Of a stretch of 22,581 bases of DNA, positions 15,044 through 22,184 are shown in pieces (position 1 is the stretch's first letter; each line of letters starts with the position of its first letter). The notes below the pieces were generated by a model. That model was not told the origin of the DNA, made no database searches, and was given only the letters and a program-made list of their open reading frames with translations. Made by a program: the position numbers and the translations under genes. The stretch comes from JBHHZI01 sp046757965 (GTDB taxonomy: Bacteria; Acidobacteriota; Polarisedimenticolia; SMYD01), in NCBI GenBank assembly GCA_046757965.1, contig JBHHZI010000042.1, positions 1-22,581 on the forward strand. Reading direction: 5' to 3'.

Positions 15044-16468
15044 TCACGCGGTGCGCCGATCCCACTCCCACGCAGGCCTCAGTCCCGCGCGGTCCAGCCA
15101 CCGGGAAATCTCTTCCGGCGAGCGCTGGTCGCCCGTCGCGAACTGCTCGCCCGCCGGGGTCGTGTCGGGTCCGTAGCCGCCCGGTCGCGTGCTGCTTCCG
15201 GCGCTCATCTGCGTGATGCAGACCGGCACCAGGCGGTTTCTCAGGGCGACCGATTCGCGCGTCGACAGGACCAGGCCGGCCTGCGGGAAGGCCAGACGCA
15301 GCGCCGCATACGCACGGATCAGGAACTCGTCCGAGACGGGGAACTCGATGGAGAAGCCGGCAGGGGCATCGTGGATGCGGGGCAGGCTGAACGCCAGCTC
15401 CCGGTCGGGAAAGCGGGCGAGCAGGTATGCCGCGTGGCGCACCAGCGCCAGCAGATCGTCGCGCGGGTCGGACAGCCCGAGGAGCACACCGAGGCCGAGA
15501 TGTTGCATGCCCGCCTCGGCGGCGCGCTCGATCCCCTCGAGCCGCCAGTCGTAGGCCGCCTTGGGACCACGCCGATGATGGCGCGCATAGTTCGACTCGT
15601 CATAGGTCTCCATGTAGAGCGTGACGCCGGTGGCACCGGCGGCAGCCAGCACGGCATACGTCCGTGTGCTCTGGGGCGCCACCTCGATGGCGGGATGCAT
15701 CCCGGACGACACCAGACACCGGATCGCACGCGTCAGAAACGTCTCATCGACCCGGGCCGGGAATTCGCCCGCCACCAGCACCACATGACGGAAGCCCCGG
15801 CTGCGCAGAACAGACGCCTGCTCCTCGATCTCGCCCATCGAGAGCCGCCGGCGCGCGATCTTCCGGGAGAAGCCGAACCCGCAGTACGGACAGTCGTTGA
15901 CGCACTCGTTGGACAGATAGATCGGCGCGTACAGGCGCACCGCGCGCCGATGGCTCGAATCCGGGGCCAGGTGAGCGGCACGGGTCGCTGCCGCGGCTTC
16001 CCGCTCGAGGCGGGCGACCGGCACGGCCGAATCCAGTGCCGCCGCGGCCGCGGCCACCCGCCCGGACGGGTCCCGCTCATCGGCCAGCGCTGCGCGCGGC
16101 CACCTCGCCGGTCCCGGCGAGCGACCCTCGAGGCGATCAGCCGTGCGGGCCAGGGCCGCCAGGAACCGCCGCTCGGCGGGTGGCACAGTCAAGGTGCCCG
16201 GCGGTGTGGCATGCCATCGGGCGGCCAGGAACTGATACCGCCAGCGCTCCAGACGTTCCGCCACACCATGTCGCCGGGCGACGTCTTCCACCGGCGGCCG
16301 GCGCAGGGGCGCGCCCGCCGCGCGCAGGAGTCCAAGTCGATGCTCGGCGTGGTCGCCGGACGCGGCCACCCACGATTCCAGGTCGGCCAGTTCCGGGACG
16401 CGACCCCCGGCGGACGGCGATGCAGGCCTCCTCGGAGCCGCACTGTCGAAGATCTGCCTCTCGGTCAT
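15044..16468 (-). CDS. thiH: ThiH-like 2-iminoacetate synthase with N-terminal extension
   Basis: ThiH is a radical SAM enzyme that cleaves tyrosine to dehydroglycine for the thiazole of thiamine. Here the 4Fe-4S motif is C189-x3-C193-x2-C196 (CVNDCPYCGF), preceded by LYAPIYLSN. LVAGEFPARV, METYDESNYARHHRRGPK, GLGVLLGLSD, LSTRES and SAGSSTRPGGY all align with E. coli ThiH, where the cysteines sit near 85-92. So about 100 extra N-terminal residues are present (roughly 20-125), helical and Arg/Ala-rich, of unknown role. ATG 16468 has GAGG six bases upstream and is preferred to 16546. No other thi gene and no thiamine riboswitch motif was seen, so its pathway context is missing; a related radical SAM reaction cannot be excluded. 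Confidence 0.87.
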   Translation of the reverse strand: MTERQIFDSAAPRRPASPSAGGRVPELADLESWVAASGDHAEHRLGLLRAAGAPLRRPPVEDVARRHGVAERLERWRYQFLAARWHATPPGTLTVPPAERRFLAALARTADRLEGRSPGPARWPRAALADERDPSGRVAAAAAALDSAVPVARLEREAAAATRAAHLAPDSSHRRAVRLYAPIYLSNECVNDCPYCGFGFSRKIARRRLSMGEIEEQASVLRSRGFRHVVLVAGEFPARVDETFLTRAIRCLVSSGMHPAIEVAPQSTRTYAVLAAAGATGVTLYMETYDESNYARHHRRGPKAAYDWRLEGIERAAEAGMQHLGLGVLLGLSDPRDDLLALVRHAAYLLARFPDRELAFSLPRIHDAPAGFSIEFPVSDEFLIRAYAALRLAFPQAGLVLSTRESVALRNRLVPVCITQMSAGSSTRPGGYGPDTTPAGEQFATGDQRSPEEISRWLDRAGLRPAWEWDRRTA

Positions 16469-16630
16469 CCTCGTCCTCGGTACGATCTGGAACCGTGCGC
16501 CGGTCGGTCCGGTGAGCGAGCCAGCCGCTCGAGACGATGGAATCACACGGCGTCCTGACGGACAATGGCGGGCGCGGGGCCGCCCGGGTGCGTGCGGCGC
16601 CGGCCGACCGGCGCGCGGTTACCAAACCGT

Positions 16631-16668
16631 CATTGAAACCCGGGCGCCGGCGCGCGATCTTTTCAATG
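16631..16668. repeat. Inverted repeat upstream of the J-domain-like gene
   Basis: CATTGAAA (16631-16638) is matched exactly by TTTCAATG (16661-16668) around a 22-base GC-rich spacer. It lies in the 220-bp divergent region between thiH and the J-domain-like gene, about 20 bases before the latter. These A/T-rich arms stand out from the GC-rich surroundings. An operator or a leader hairpin are both possible. Confidence 0.5.
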
Positions 16669-16688
16669 AGGATTGCGGTTCCCCCCCG

Positions 16689-17231
16689 ATGATGAGCAGG
16701 CATCACCAGAAGCCCAGGCGCGGCAAGACCGTCGACGCCCAGATGCTCCACTATCTGGATGTCCTCGGCCTGAAGGCAGGCGCCAGTCCGGATCAGATCG
16801 CGGTGGCCTACTTCAGTGCCCGCAAGGCCCTGGCCGCACGCGGCACCGCCCGCGCGGAGGAGCGCGCCGCGACCATCGACCACGCCTTCGCCATTCTCAA
16901 GGCCCGCGCGCGCACCCGGCCGGCCGACATCATTCAGCGGCAGGTCAACCGCTTTCTCATCGCCGCGGTCATCACCCTCGCCATTCTCTCGGGATTCTCC
17001 GCGTTTCAGGTCAACCGGCGCCTGCGGCCGTACCTGGTCTCGTTCAGCGCCGGGGATCACGTCTACCGGGCCGACAACCGGAGATCCTTCGGCACGGTGG
17101 TCTACGACGACGCCAGCCATCCGTTCGCTGACGGCTCCCGCCGGCATGCCTACCGCATCCGGCTCGATGACGCGTCGGGAGAGATCTGGATGAGCGCCCG
17201 AACCGCGACCAAGGCGCTGCGCAAGGAGTGA
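16689..17231 (+). CDS. J-domain-like membrane protein lacking HPD
   Basis: This 180-residue protein has an N-terminal region (about 20-72: MLHYLDVLGLKAGASPDQI to IDHAFAILK) spaced like a DnaJ J-domain. The HPD tripeptide needed to stimulate Hsp70 is absent, so it may be a degenerate J-like fold. One membrane helix follows (88-107). The C-terminal 70 residues (GDHVYRADNRRSFGTVVYDD to GEIWMSART) are beta-rich and may form a small SH3-like domain outside the membrane. The two adjacent ATGs at 16689/16692 fit the start, but the GAGG upstream is too far to be ideal, behind a run of seven C. Its last 82 bases overlap, on the opposite strand, the end of the metallopeptidase gene. Function is unknown. 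Confidence 0.7.
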   Translation: MMSRHHQKPRRGKTVDAQMLHYLDVLGLKAGASPDQIAVAYFSARKALAARGTARAEERAATIDHAFAILKARARTRPADIIQRQVNRFLIAAVITLAILSGFSAFQVNRRLRPYLVSFSAGDHVYRADNRRSFGTVVYDDASHPFADGSRRHAYRIRLDDASGEIWMSARTATKALRKE

Positions 17232-18457
17232 AGCAGCGCCCGATCACCGGCCTCTTCCGCCGGCGCCGGACACTCAGCGGGCCTCCCGCCGGCGAGCCCG
17301 TACAGGGCCAGCCTCCGGCAGCCACGCCGGGCGGCAGCCGCGTCGCCCATCCGGTGGGCCAGTTCCACGCTGAACCGGGCGACACGATGGCCGAGACTCC
17401 AGCCGAGTTCACCGCCAGCCAGCAAGGCCTCGAGCTGCCCGCGGGCGGCCTGCAGCCGCCCCGCGGCGGCGAGACAGCGCGCCCGGCCCAGCAGCGACTC
17501 CCGCCGGTAGGGCCCCTCCCCGGCGGCGACGAGAGCATCAAACACGCCGGCGGCCTCGGAGATGCGTCCCTCGTCGAGAAGCCGCATGCCCCGGGCAAAC
17601 CGTCGCGGAGAATCGCCGGTCCGTTCCATCACCCGTTGCCGGGCGTGGGTGAGGATGAGCGATTCGAGCGGTTCCGCCTCCAGACCGGTGAGCTGACGCC
17701 GACAGCGATCCCAGTCCTTCTCGTCCAGCAGGCAGGACACCAGTCGCGGCAGTGCATCCGGGCCGATGAGGGTCAGCAGTTCCTCGACGGCGAGGGCATC
17801 CAGGGGATAATCCTCCGCCGAGTGACGGGTCGTGGCCAGCTTCCGGACCAGATTCAGGGGCGATTCGGCCGGACGGGAGGCGATGGCGGTGTCGAGTTTT
17901 TGCATCGCCTCCCCTGCCAGGTGGACCGCCAGTCCCTCCCGCAACCACACCGGAAGAGATCCGTACTCCTCGCCCATGGCGTGGCCGAGGCTCACGTGCA
18001 CCATCTCGTGCTCCAGGACCGTGGCCACGCGCCGTGTGTCGGCCCGCAGAGATCGCAGATCGAGATCGATGACCCACGGGCGCGTCCGGTTGCCATGCAC
18101 GGTGCGAGCGACCTGGGGGTGGACGGCGAAAGACCTTGCCCTGCCCCCCGTCAGCCGGACCTCGACCTTCGCCGGTGGACCGGTCAGGCCGAGTCGTCGG
18201 CGCGCCATCTGCTGGGATTCGAGAGCCAGTTCGGGGAGCCGGGCGATCAGGGCGAACCATCCGGCGCCGGGATCGAGAACGGCTGACACCGTCCGGTCGC
18301 CCGAGAGGCCGGGAGATGTTCGCCCAGGTCGCGCCTGGACGCGAGAGAGATACAGACCGATGGATGCGATCGCCAGGGCGAGGGACAGAACGAGCGTTCT
18401 CCGGGTGACGAACCGGACCCACCGCGTGCCGTCGTCCGTCCGCGATCGGTCGGTCAC
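17150..18457 (-). CDS. Membrane-anchored zinc metallopeptidase with helical repeat tail
   Basis: This 435-residue protein has one N-terminal membrane helix (19-38), which puts the rest outside the cytoplasm. A catalytic region carries HEMVH (150-154, the HExxH zinc motif) and a downstream glutamate in WLREGLAVHLAG (about 174), the layout of gluzincin-type Peptidase MA-like enzymes. The C-terminal half (about 270-400) has helical pairs such as RFARGMRLLDEGRISEAAGVFDAL and RARCLAAAGRLQAARGQLEALL that look like TPR repeats. It starts with GTG at 18457 in a GTGA overlap with the response regulator stop, so it is translationally coupled to the two-component genes. Its substrate is unknown; a protein-processing or signal-linked role is inferred from the operon. 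Its 3' end overlaps the J-like gene by 82 bp. Confidence 0.84.
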   Translation of the reverse strand: MTDRSRTDDGTRWVRFVTRRTLVLSLALAIASIGLYLSRVQARPGRTSPGLSGDRTVSAVLDPGAGWFALIARLPELALESQQMARRRLGLTGPPAKVEVRLTGGRARSFAVHPQVARTVHGNRTRPWVIDLDLRSLRADTRRVATVLEHEMVHVSLGHAMGEEYGSLPVWLREGLAVHLAGEAMQKLDTAIASRPAESPLNLVRKLATTRHSAEDYPLDALAVEELLTLIGPDALPRLVSCLLDEKDWDRCRRQLTGLEAEPLESLILTHARQRVMERTGDSPRRFARGMRLLDEGRISEAAGVFDALVAAGEGPYRRESLLGRARCLAAAGRLQAARGQLEALLAGGELGWSLGHRVARFSVELAHRMGDAAAARRGCRRLALYGLAGGRPAECPAPAEEAGDRALLHSLRSALVAVRALIQISPDASSSRMR

Positions 18458-19884
18458 CGGTCGGTCGCGTGACGTCCGGACTGTCTCCGGCGCCGCCGGG
18501 AGCGGAACCGGGACCGGGTGATGCCGAGCATGCGGGCCGCCGCCGTGATATTGCCGCCGGTGGCGACCAGAGCCTGTTCCATGAGGCTGTCGGCCAGGAC
18601 ATCGAGATCGATGCCGGTGTCGGGAAGTCGGAATCCGACGCCGACGCTGCGAGCGGCCGACTCCGGGGCCGATGCCGGGTCACGCCCCGGTTCCTCCCGC
18701 AGACCCCGGAGGTGGCGCACGTCCACGGGGGACGGGCCGGCGAGCACGACGGCGCGCTCCAGCACGTTCTTCAGTTCACGGACATTTCCCGGCCAGTCGT
18801 ACTCGTCGAGCAGCCGCGCCACTGCATCAGACATGGGCCGGTGCATGCCGCCGTACTTGCTCCTGAACCGGCGCAGAAACGCGCTGGCCAGCGCGGGAAT
18901 GTCGTCTCGCCGTTCTCGCAGCGGACACAGCTGCACCTGAAATGCCGAGAGACGGAAGTAGAGGTCGGAGCGGAAGCAGCCGTCCTCGATGGCCTGCTCC
19001 AGATCGACGTTGGTCGTGGCGACGATGCGCACGTTCACCGGGCGGCCGACACTGCCGCCCACCGGCCGGATGGTCTTCTCCTCGATGGCAGTGAGGAGGT
19101 TCCCCTGGACGCCCGGTTGAAGGTGTCCGATCTCATCGAGATACAGCGTGCCGCCCTCCGCCGCCTCGAACAGACCCTTCCGCGCCACCTTGGCATCGGT
19201 GAATGCACCGCGCTCATGTCCGAACAGTTCGGACTCCACGAGGGTCGGCTGCAGGTTGGTACAGTTGACCTCGATGAAGGGCGCGTCACCCGCGGAGACC
19301 AGACGATGGTAGTAGCGCGCCACCAGTCCCTTGCCGGTGCCGGTCTCGCCGGTGATCAGGAAGGGCGGTGTGGCCGCCGGAGTCAGGCGAGATGCGGCGC
19401 GCGCCAGGTTCTTCACCTGGGAGCGAACGTCCCGCATCTGCACGGACGACCCGATCGGCGTGGTGAATTCTCCCGAGCCCGCATCCCGCGCCCGCAGATA
19501 GGCGAGTTCCTGGCGCACCTGCGCCTCGGCCATGCTCCGCCGCAGGACGGTCTCCAGTTCCCCGAGGTCGACCGGCTTGCGGAGAAAATCCCGGGCGCCC
19601 GCCTTCATGGCCGCCACCACCGGCTCGAAGCCGTGGTGCGCAGACATCACGATGGCCGGCTCGCTGCAACCGGCATCGCGCATGCGGGCCAGGAGAGCCA
19701 GGCCGTCGCACCGGGGCATCCGAATGTCGGTCGCCACTGCATCGAAGGATCGGGTCCGCAGCCTCTCCCACGCCTCATCGCCATCGGCGGCCGTTTCCAC
19801 CACGAAGCCGCGGCGGGAGAGGTAGCGGGCCATCGAGTCGACGAGAACCGCCTCGTCATCAACGATGAGAACCCGGTGATTCAC
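18454..19884 (-). CDS. Sigma-54-dependent response regulator (NtrC family)
   Basis: This 476-residue regulator has the full NtrC plan. The receiver domain (1-120) has Asp9/Asp10, phospho-acceptor Asp53 (VATDIRMP) and Lys103 (LRKPVD). The AAA+ domain (about 140-385) shows Walker A GETGTGKG (179-186), Walker B LYLDEIGH (247-254), NVRIVATTN and WPGNVRELKNVLERAV. The sigma-54 contact loop reads GAFTDA (226-231) instead of the usual GAFTGA. A Fis-type HTH closes the protein (about 435-463, ATGGNITAAARMLGITRSRF), with an Arg-rich tail. It starts with GTG at 19884, overlapping the kinase stop by GTGA, and its own stop overlaps the metallopeptidase start. It is the cognate regulator of the adjacent kinase; targets are unknown and no clear -24/-12 promoter was found in the window. 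Confidence 0.95.
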   Translation of the reverse strand: MNHRVLIVDDEAVLVDSMARYLSRRGFVVETAADGDEAWERLRTRSFDAVATDIRMPRCDGLALLARMRDAGCSEPAIVMSAHHGFEPVVAAMKAGARDFLRKPVDLGELETVLRRSMAEAQVRQELAYLRARDAGSGEFTTPIGSSVQMRDVRSQVKNLARAASRLTPAATPPFLITGETGTGKGLVARYYHRLVSAGDAPFIEVNCTNLQPTLVESELFGHERGAFTDAKVARKGLFEAAEGGTLYLDEIGHLQPGVQGNLLTAIEEKTIRPVGGSVGRPVNVRIVATTNVDLEQAIEDGCFRSDLYFRLSAFQVQLCPLRERRDDIPALASAFLRRFRSKYGGMHRPMSDAVARLLDEYDWPGNVRELKNVLERAVVLAGPSPVDVRHLRGLREEPGRDPASAPESAARSVGVGFRLPDTGIDLDVLADSLMEQALVATGGNITAAARMLGITRSRFRSRRRRRQSGRHATDR

Positions 19885-21941
19885 GTCCCCGTTCCGGGGA
19901 TCCGGATCCGGACGCGGGTTCCGTCACCTTCCCGGGAGAGGATCTCCATCTGCCCCTGGAGAGATTCGACCACCTTGCGGGCGATGGTGGTTCCCAGGCC
20001 GGTCCCGTGTGACTTGGTGGTGAAGAACGGCTCGGTGACCCTGGAGAGCGTGTCCGCGTCGATGCCCGGACCATCGTCTCTGATCTCGATGCAGACCGCA
20101 TCGCCATCGCGGCCGGCCGACACGGCGATGGTCGATCCTTCCGGCCCGGCCTCGACGGCATTCTCCATCACCGCGAGGATGGCTCGCTCGAGTCGTTCGG
20201 GATTGGCCACCACGGTGAACGGCCTCTCCGCCGCGTCGCTGTCAACATGGATGCTCTTGTGGCCGCTCTCGGCCTCGATACGGAGTTGATCGGCCACGTC
20301 GGTGACCAGAGCGCAGGCATCCACCTCCACCCGATTCTCCCGGCCCAGCCGGCTGAAATCCAGAATCTGGACCAGGTGTCGCTCGATGCGATCGACCAGC
20401 CGCACCGTCTGGGTCGCGGCCTCGGCGGAGGCCTCACCCTCGGTCGCCTGCGCCAGGGCACGGATCGAGGCGAGCGGATTGCGCAGCGAGTGGGCGACGG
20501 ACGCGGCCATCTCCCCCACCGCGGCGAGGCGCTCGGTCTCGATGAGCCGGTCCCGCGCCTCATGAAGATCGTCGAGACTGCTCCGCAGACTCCTGTTGAG
20601 CTGGTCCACCTCGTCCCGCTTCTCGCGCACCGTGGCGAACAGCCGCGCGTTCTCTATACAGACCGCCCCCACGGACGCGATGGTCTCGGCGACCCGTCGC
20701 TCCCACGTCGTGAACTCGTCGGTCGTCTCCATGCCGCGCACGAACGACAGCACGCCCATCAGATCGCCCTGCCGCAGCATGGGCACCGCCAGGATCGAGC
20801 GAACACCGGCGCTCTCCAGGGCGCTGCGTTGCTGCTCGAAGCGAGTGTCGGACGCCGTATCATCGATCTGCACCGGCTGGCGCACCAGGGCGACCGCCTG
20901 GATCTCCGGATATTTGTCCAGATCGATGCTCACCGGGCCACCACGCTCGTGGAGTTCGGAGGAGAGAATGCGGGCCCGCCCGGTCTCACCCGGCTCGAGC
21001 TGAACCACGGAACAGCGCCGGCAGGGAATCATCTCGGCGGCCCGTGTCGTCAGCAGACGCAGGACCTCTCGCCCCTCGAGGGCGGACGCCACGATGCGAC
21101 CGACCTCGACCAGGCGCTCGAAGTCCGCCTTCTCCCGCTCCAGCCTCAGGTTGGTGGCGTCGAGATCTTCCCGGAGGATCTTCTCCGCCTCGAACTGCTT
21201 CTCCAGGTCGGCGCCCATGTCGATGAAGGCCGCCTGGACCTGCGCGAACTCATCATGGCGCGGAGGCCCGAAGGACACCCGCCGGTTCCCGAGCCGGATC
21301 TGGGTGGCCGCGGACTTGAGTTCCTCCAGCGGCTCGAGGAGCAATCGATGGAGCAAATAGCCAAATCCCACCGACAGCCCCACGCCGACCACGATGGCCA
21401 GGAACAGCCAGACATGGGCGCGGCGCAGCCGATCGCTGGTGGCGAGATTCGCCTGGACGAATTCCTCGTCGAACAGGCGGCTCAGAGCCTGCTGGTGCTT
21501 GCGAATGCCGACCGAAAGCTGCCGATCGTAGGACGGCATGCCGCGGAGATCCTCCGGCGACCCGTCGCCATCTGCCCTCCCGGCGAGGCTGTTCCAGAAC
21601 CCTCGCACCTCCGCGCGCAGAGCCAGCACCCGATCGCGGGTCTCGCTCGGAAGACCGCTGTTCCTGAGATCGTCGAGACTCCGCAGCACATCATGCACAT
21701 CCGAGTCGAAGGAGCCGCGGCCGACGGTTCCCACCGTCGCACCGAGCCGGTCTCCGACGGTGAGCACGCTGTCGAGATCCGACCAGACTCGATTCAGGAG
21801 AATGCGCTGGCTGTTGAGCTGCCGCAGATCGGCCTCCGAGCGGCGCGTCTGGGACAGGTAGTTCAGGCCCAGAGAGCCGAGCGAGGCGATCGACAGCACG
21901 ACGCCCAGGAAGGTCAGGTGGATCTTGAGTCGGAGTGACAT
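19881..21941 (-). CDS. Membrane sensor histidine kinase with HAMP and GAF domains
   Basis: This 686-residue kinase has TM1 (8-30), an extracytoplasmic sensor loop of about 140 residues (31-173, mostly helical), TM2 (175-201), HAMP (200-255), a coiled segment, GAF (about 285-435), and HisKA with His484 in AHSLRNPLAS. The ATPase domain has Asn594 (VMENAVEAG), DDGPGID (622-628) and GTGLGT (646-651). HSLRNPL is typical of NtrB-like kinases that pair with sigma-54 regulators, and the gene is followed at once by one, with a GTGA overlap. The ATG at 21941 is chosen because the first membrane helix follows directly; its best ribosome site (AAGGGA) is about 15 bases away, so the ATG at 21992 remains possible. 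The helical sensor loop and GAF ligand are unidentified. Confidence 0.93.
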   Translation of the reverse strand: MSLRLKIHLTFLGVVLSIASLGSLGLNYLSQTRRSEADLRQLNSQRILLNRVWSDLDSVLTVGDRLGATVGTVGRGSFDSDVHDVLRSLDDLRNSGLPSETRDRVLALRAEVRGFWNSLAGRADGDGSPEDLRGMPSYDRQLSVGIRKHQQALSRLFDEEFVQANLATSDRLRRAHVWLFLAIVVGVGLSVGFGYLLHRLLLEPLEELKSAATQIRLGNRRVSFGPPRHDEFAQVQAAFIDMGADLEKQFEAEKILREDLDATNLRLEREKADFERLVEVGRIVASALEGREVLRLLTTRAAEMIPCRRCSVVQLEPGETGRARILSSELHERGGPVSIDLDKYPEIQAVALVRQPVQIDDTASDTRFEQQRSALESAGVRSILAVPMLRQGDLMGVLSFVRGMETTDEFTTWERRVAETIASVGAVCIENARLFATVREKRDEVDQLNRSLRSSLDDLHEARDRLIETERLAAVGEMAASVAHSLRNPLASIRALAQATEGEASAEAATQTVRLVDRIERHLVQILDFSRLGRENRVEVDACALVTDVADQLRIEAESGHKSIHVDSDAAERPFTVVANPERLERAILAVMENAVEAGPEGSTIAVSAGRDGDAVCIEIRDDGPGIDADTLSRVTEPFFTTKSHGTGLGTTIARKVVESLQGQMEILSREGDGTRVRIRIPGTGT

Positions 21942-22074
21942 GAACGATACGTACTTTCCCTTACCCGTCTCGATGCACTGAACCCCAGGCATCCATCCGT
22001 CCTGCAGCGTCTCGCCGGAGCGAACTCGAGACACAACAGGACACGATGGGGGACAACGTAAGTTGCCGTGTTTC

Positions 22075-22089
22075 GCCGGGCAACCCGGC
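22075..22089. repeat. Perfect short hairpin in the kinase leader region
   Basis: GCCGGG (22075-22080) pairs with CCCGGC (22084-22089) across a CAA loop. The words TTGCC/GGCAA recur three times between about 22062 and 22091, so two alternative pairings are possible. It lies between the terminator of the upstream gene and the kinase start. No known riboswitch was recognised. Confidence 0.4.
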
Positions 22090-22120
22090 AAGCCCTCGCG
22101 GATCGGGATCGAGCATGACG

Positions 22121-22150
22121 AAAACGACGCGGGGGCTCTCGCCTCCCGCG
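22121..22150 (-). terminator. Rho-independent terminator after the Asp-rich gene
   Basis: On the minus strand, 34 bases after the stop codon, CGCGGG pairs with CCCGCG and an inner GGC pairs with GCC, with one bulged A and a GAGA (GNRA-type) tetraloop. The sequence TCGTTTTCG follows. This is a strong stem with a short T-run, and it separates the Asp-rich gene from the kinase operon. Confidence 0.7.
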
Positions 22151-22184
22151 CCGCCGGCCCGCAGAGATCCGTGCGGATCGATCG

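Noticed and set aside
16469..16688. Possible thiamine riboswitch before thiH
   Set aside because: The CTGAGA and ACCTGAT core motifs are absent on the minus strand.
17228..18286. 352-codon plus-strand frame directly after the J-like stop
   Set aside because: It is antisense to the metallopeptidase, including its HExxH region, and resembles no family.
18469..20289. 606-codon plus-strand open frame
   Set aside because: It is antisense to the response regulator and kinase, both with full motif sets.
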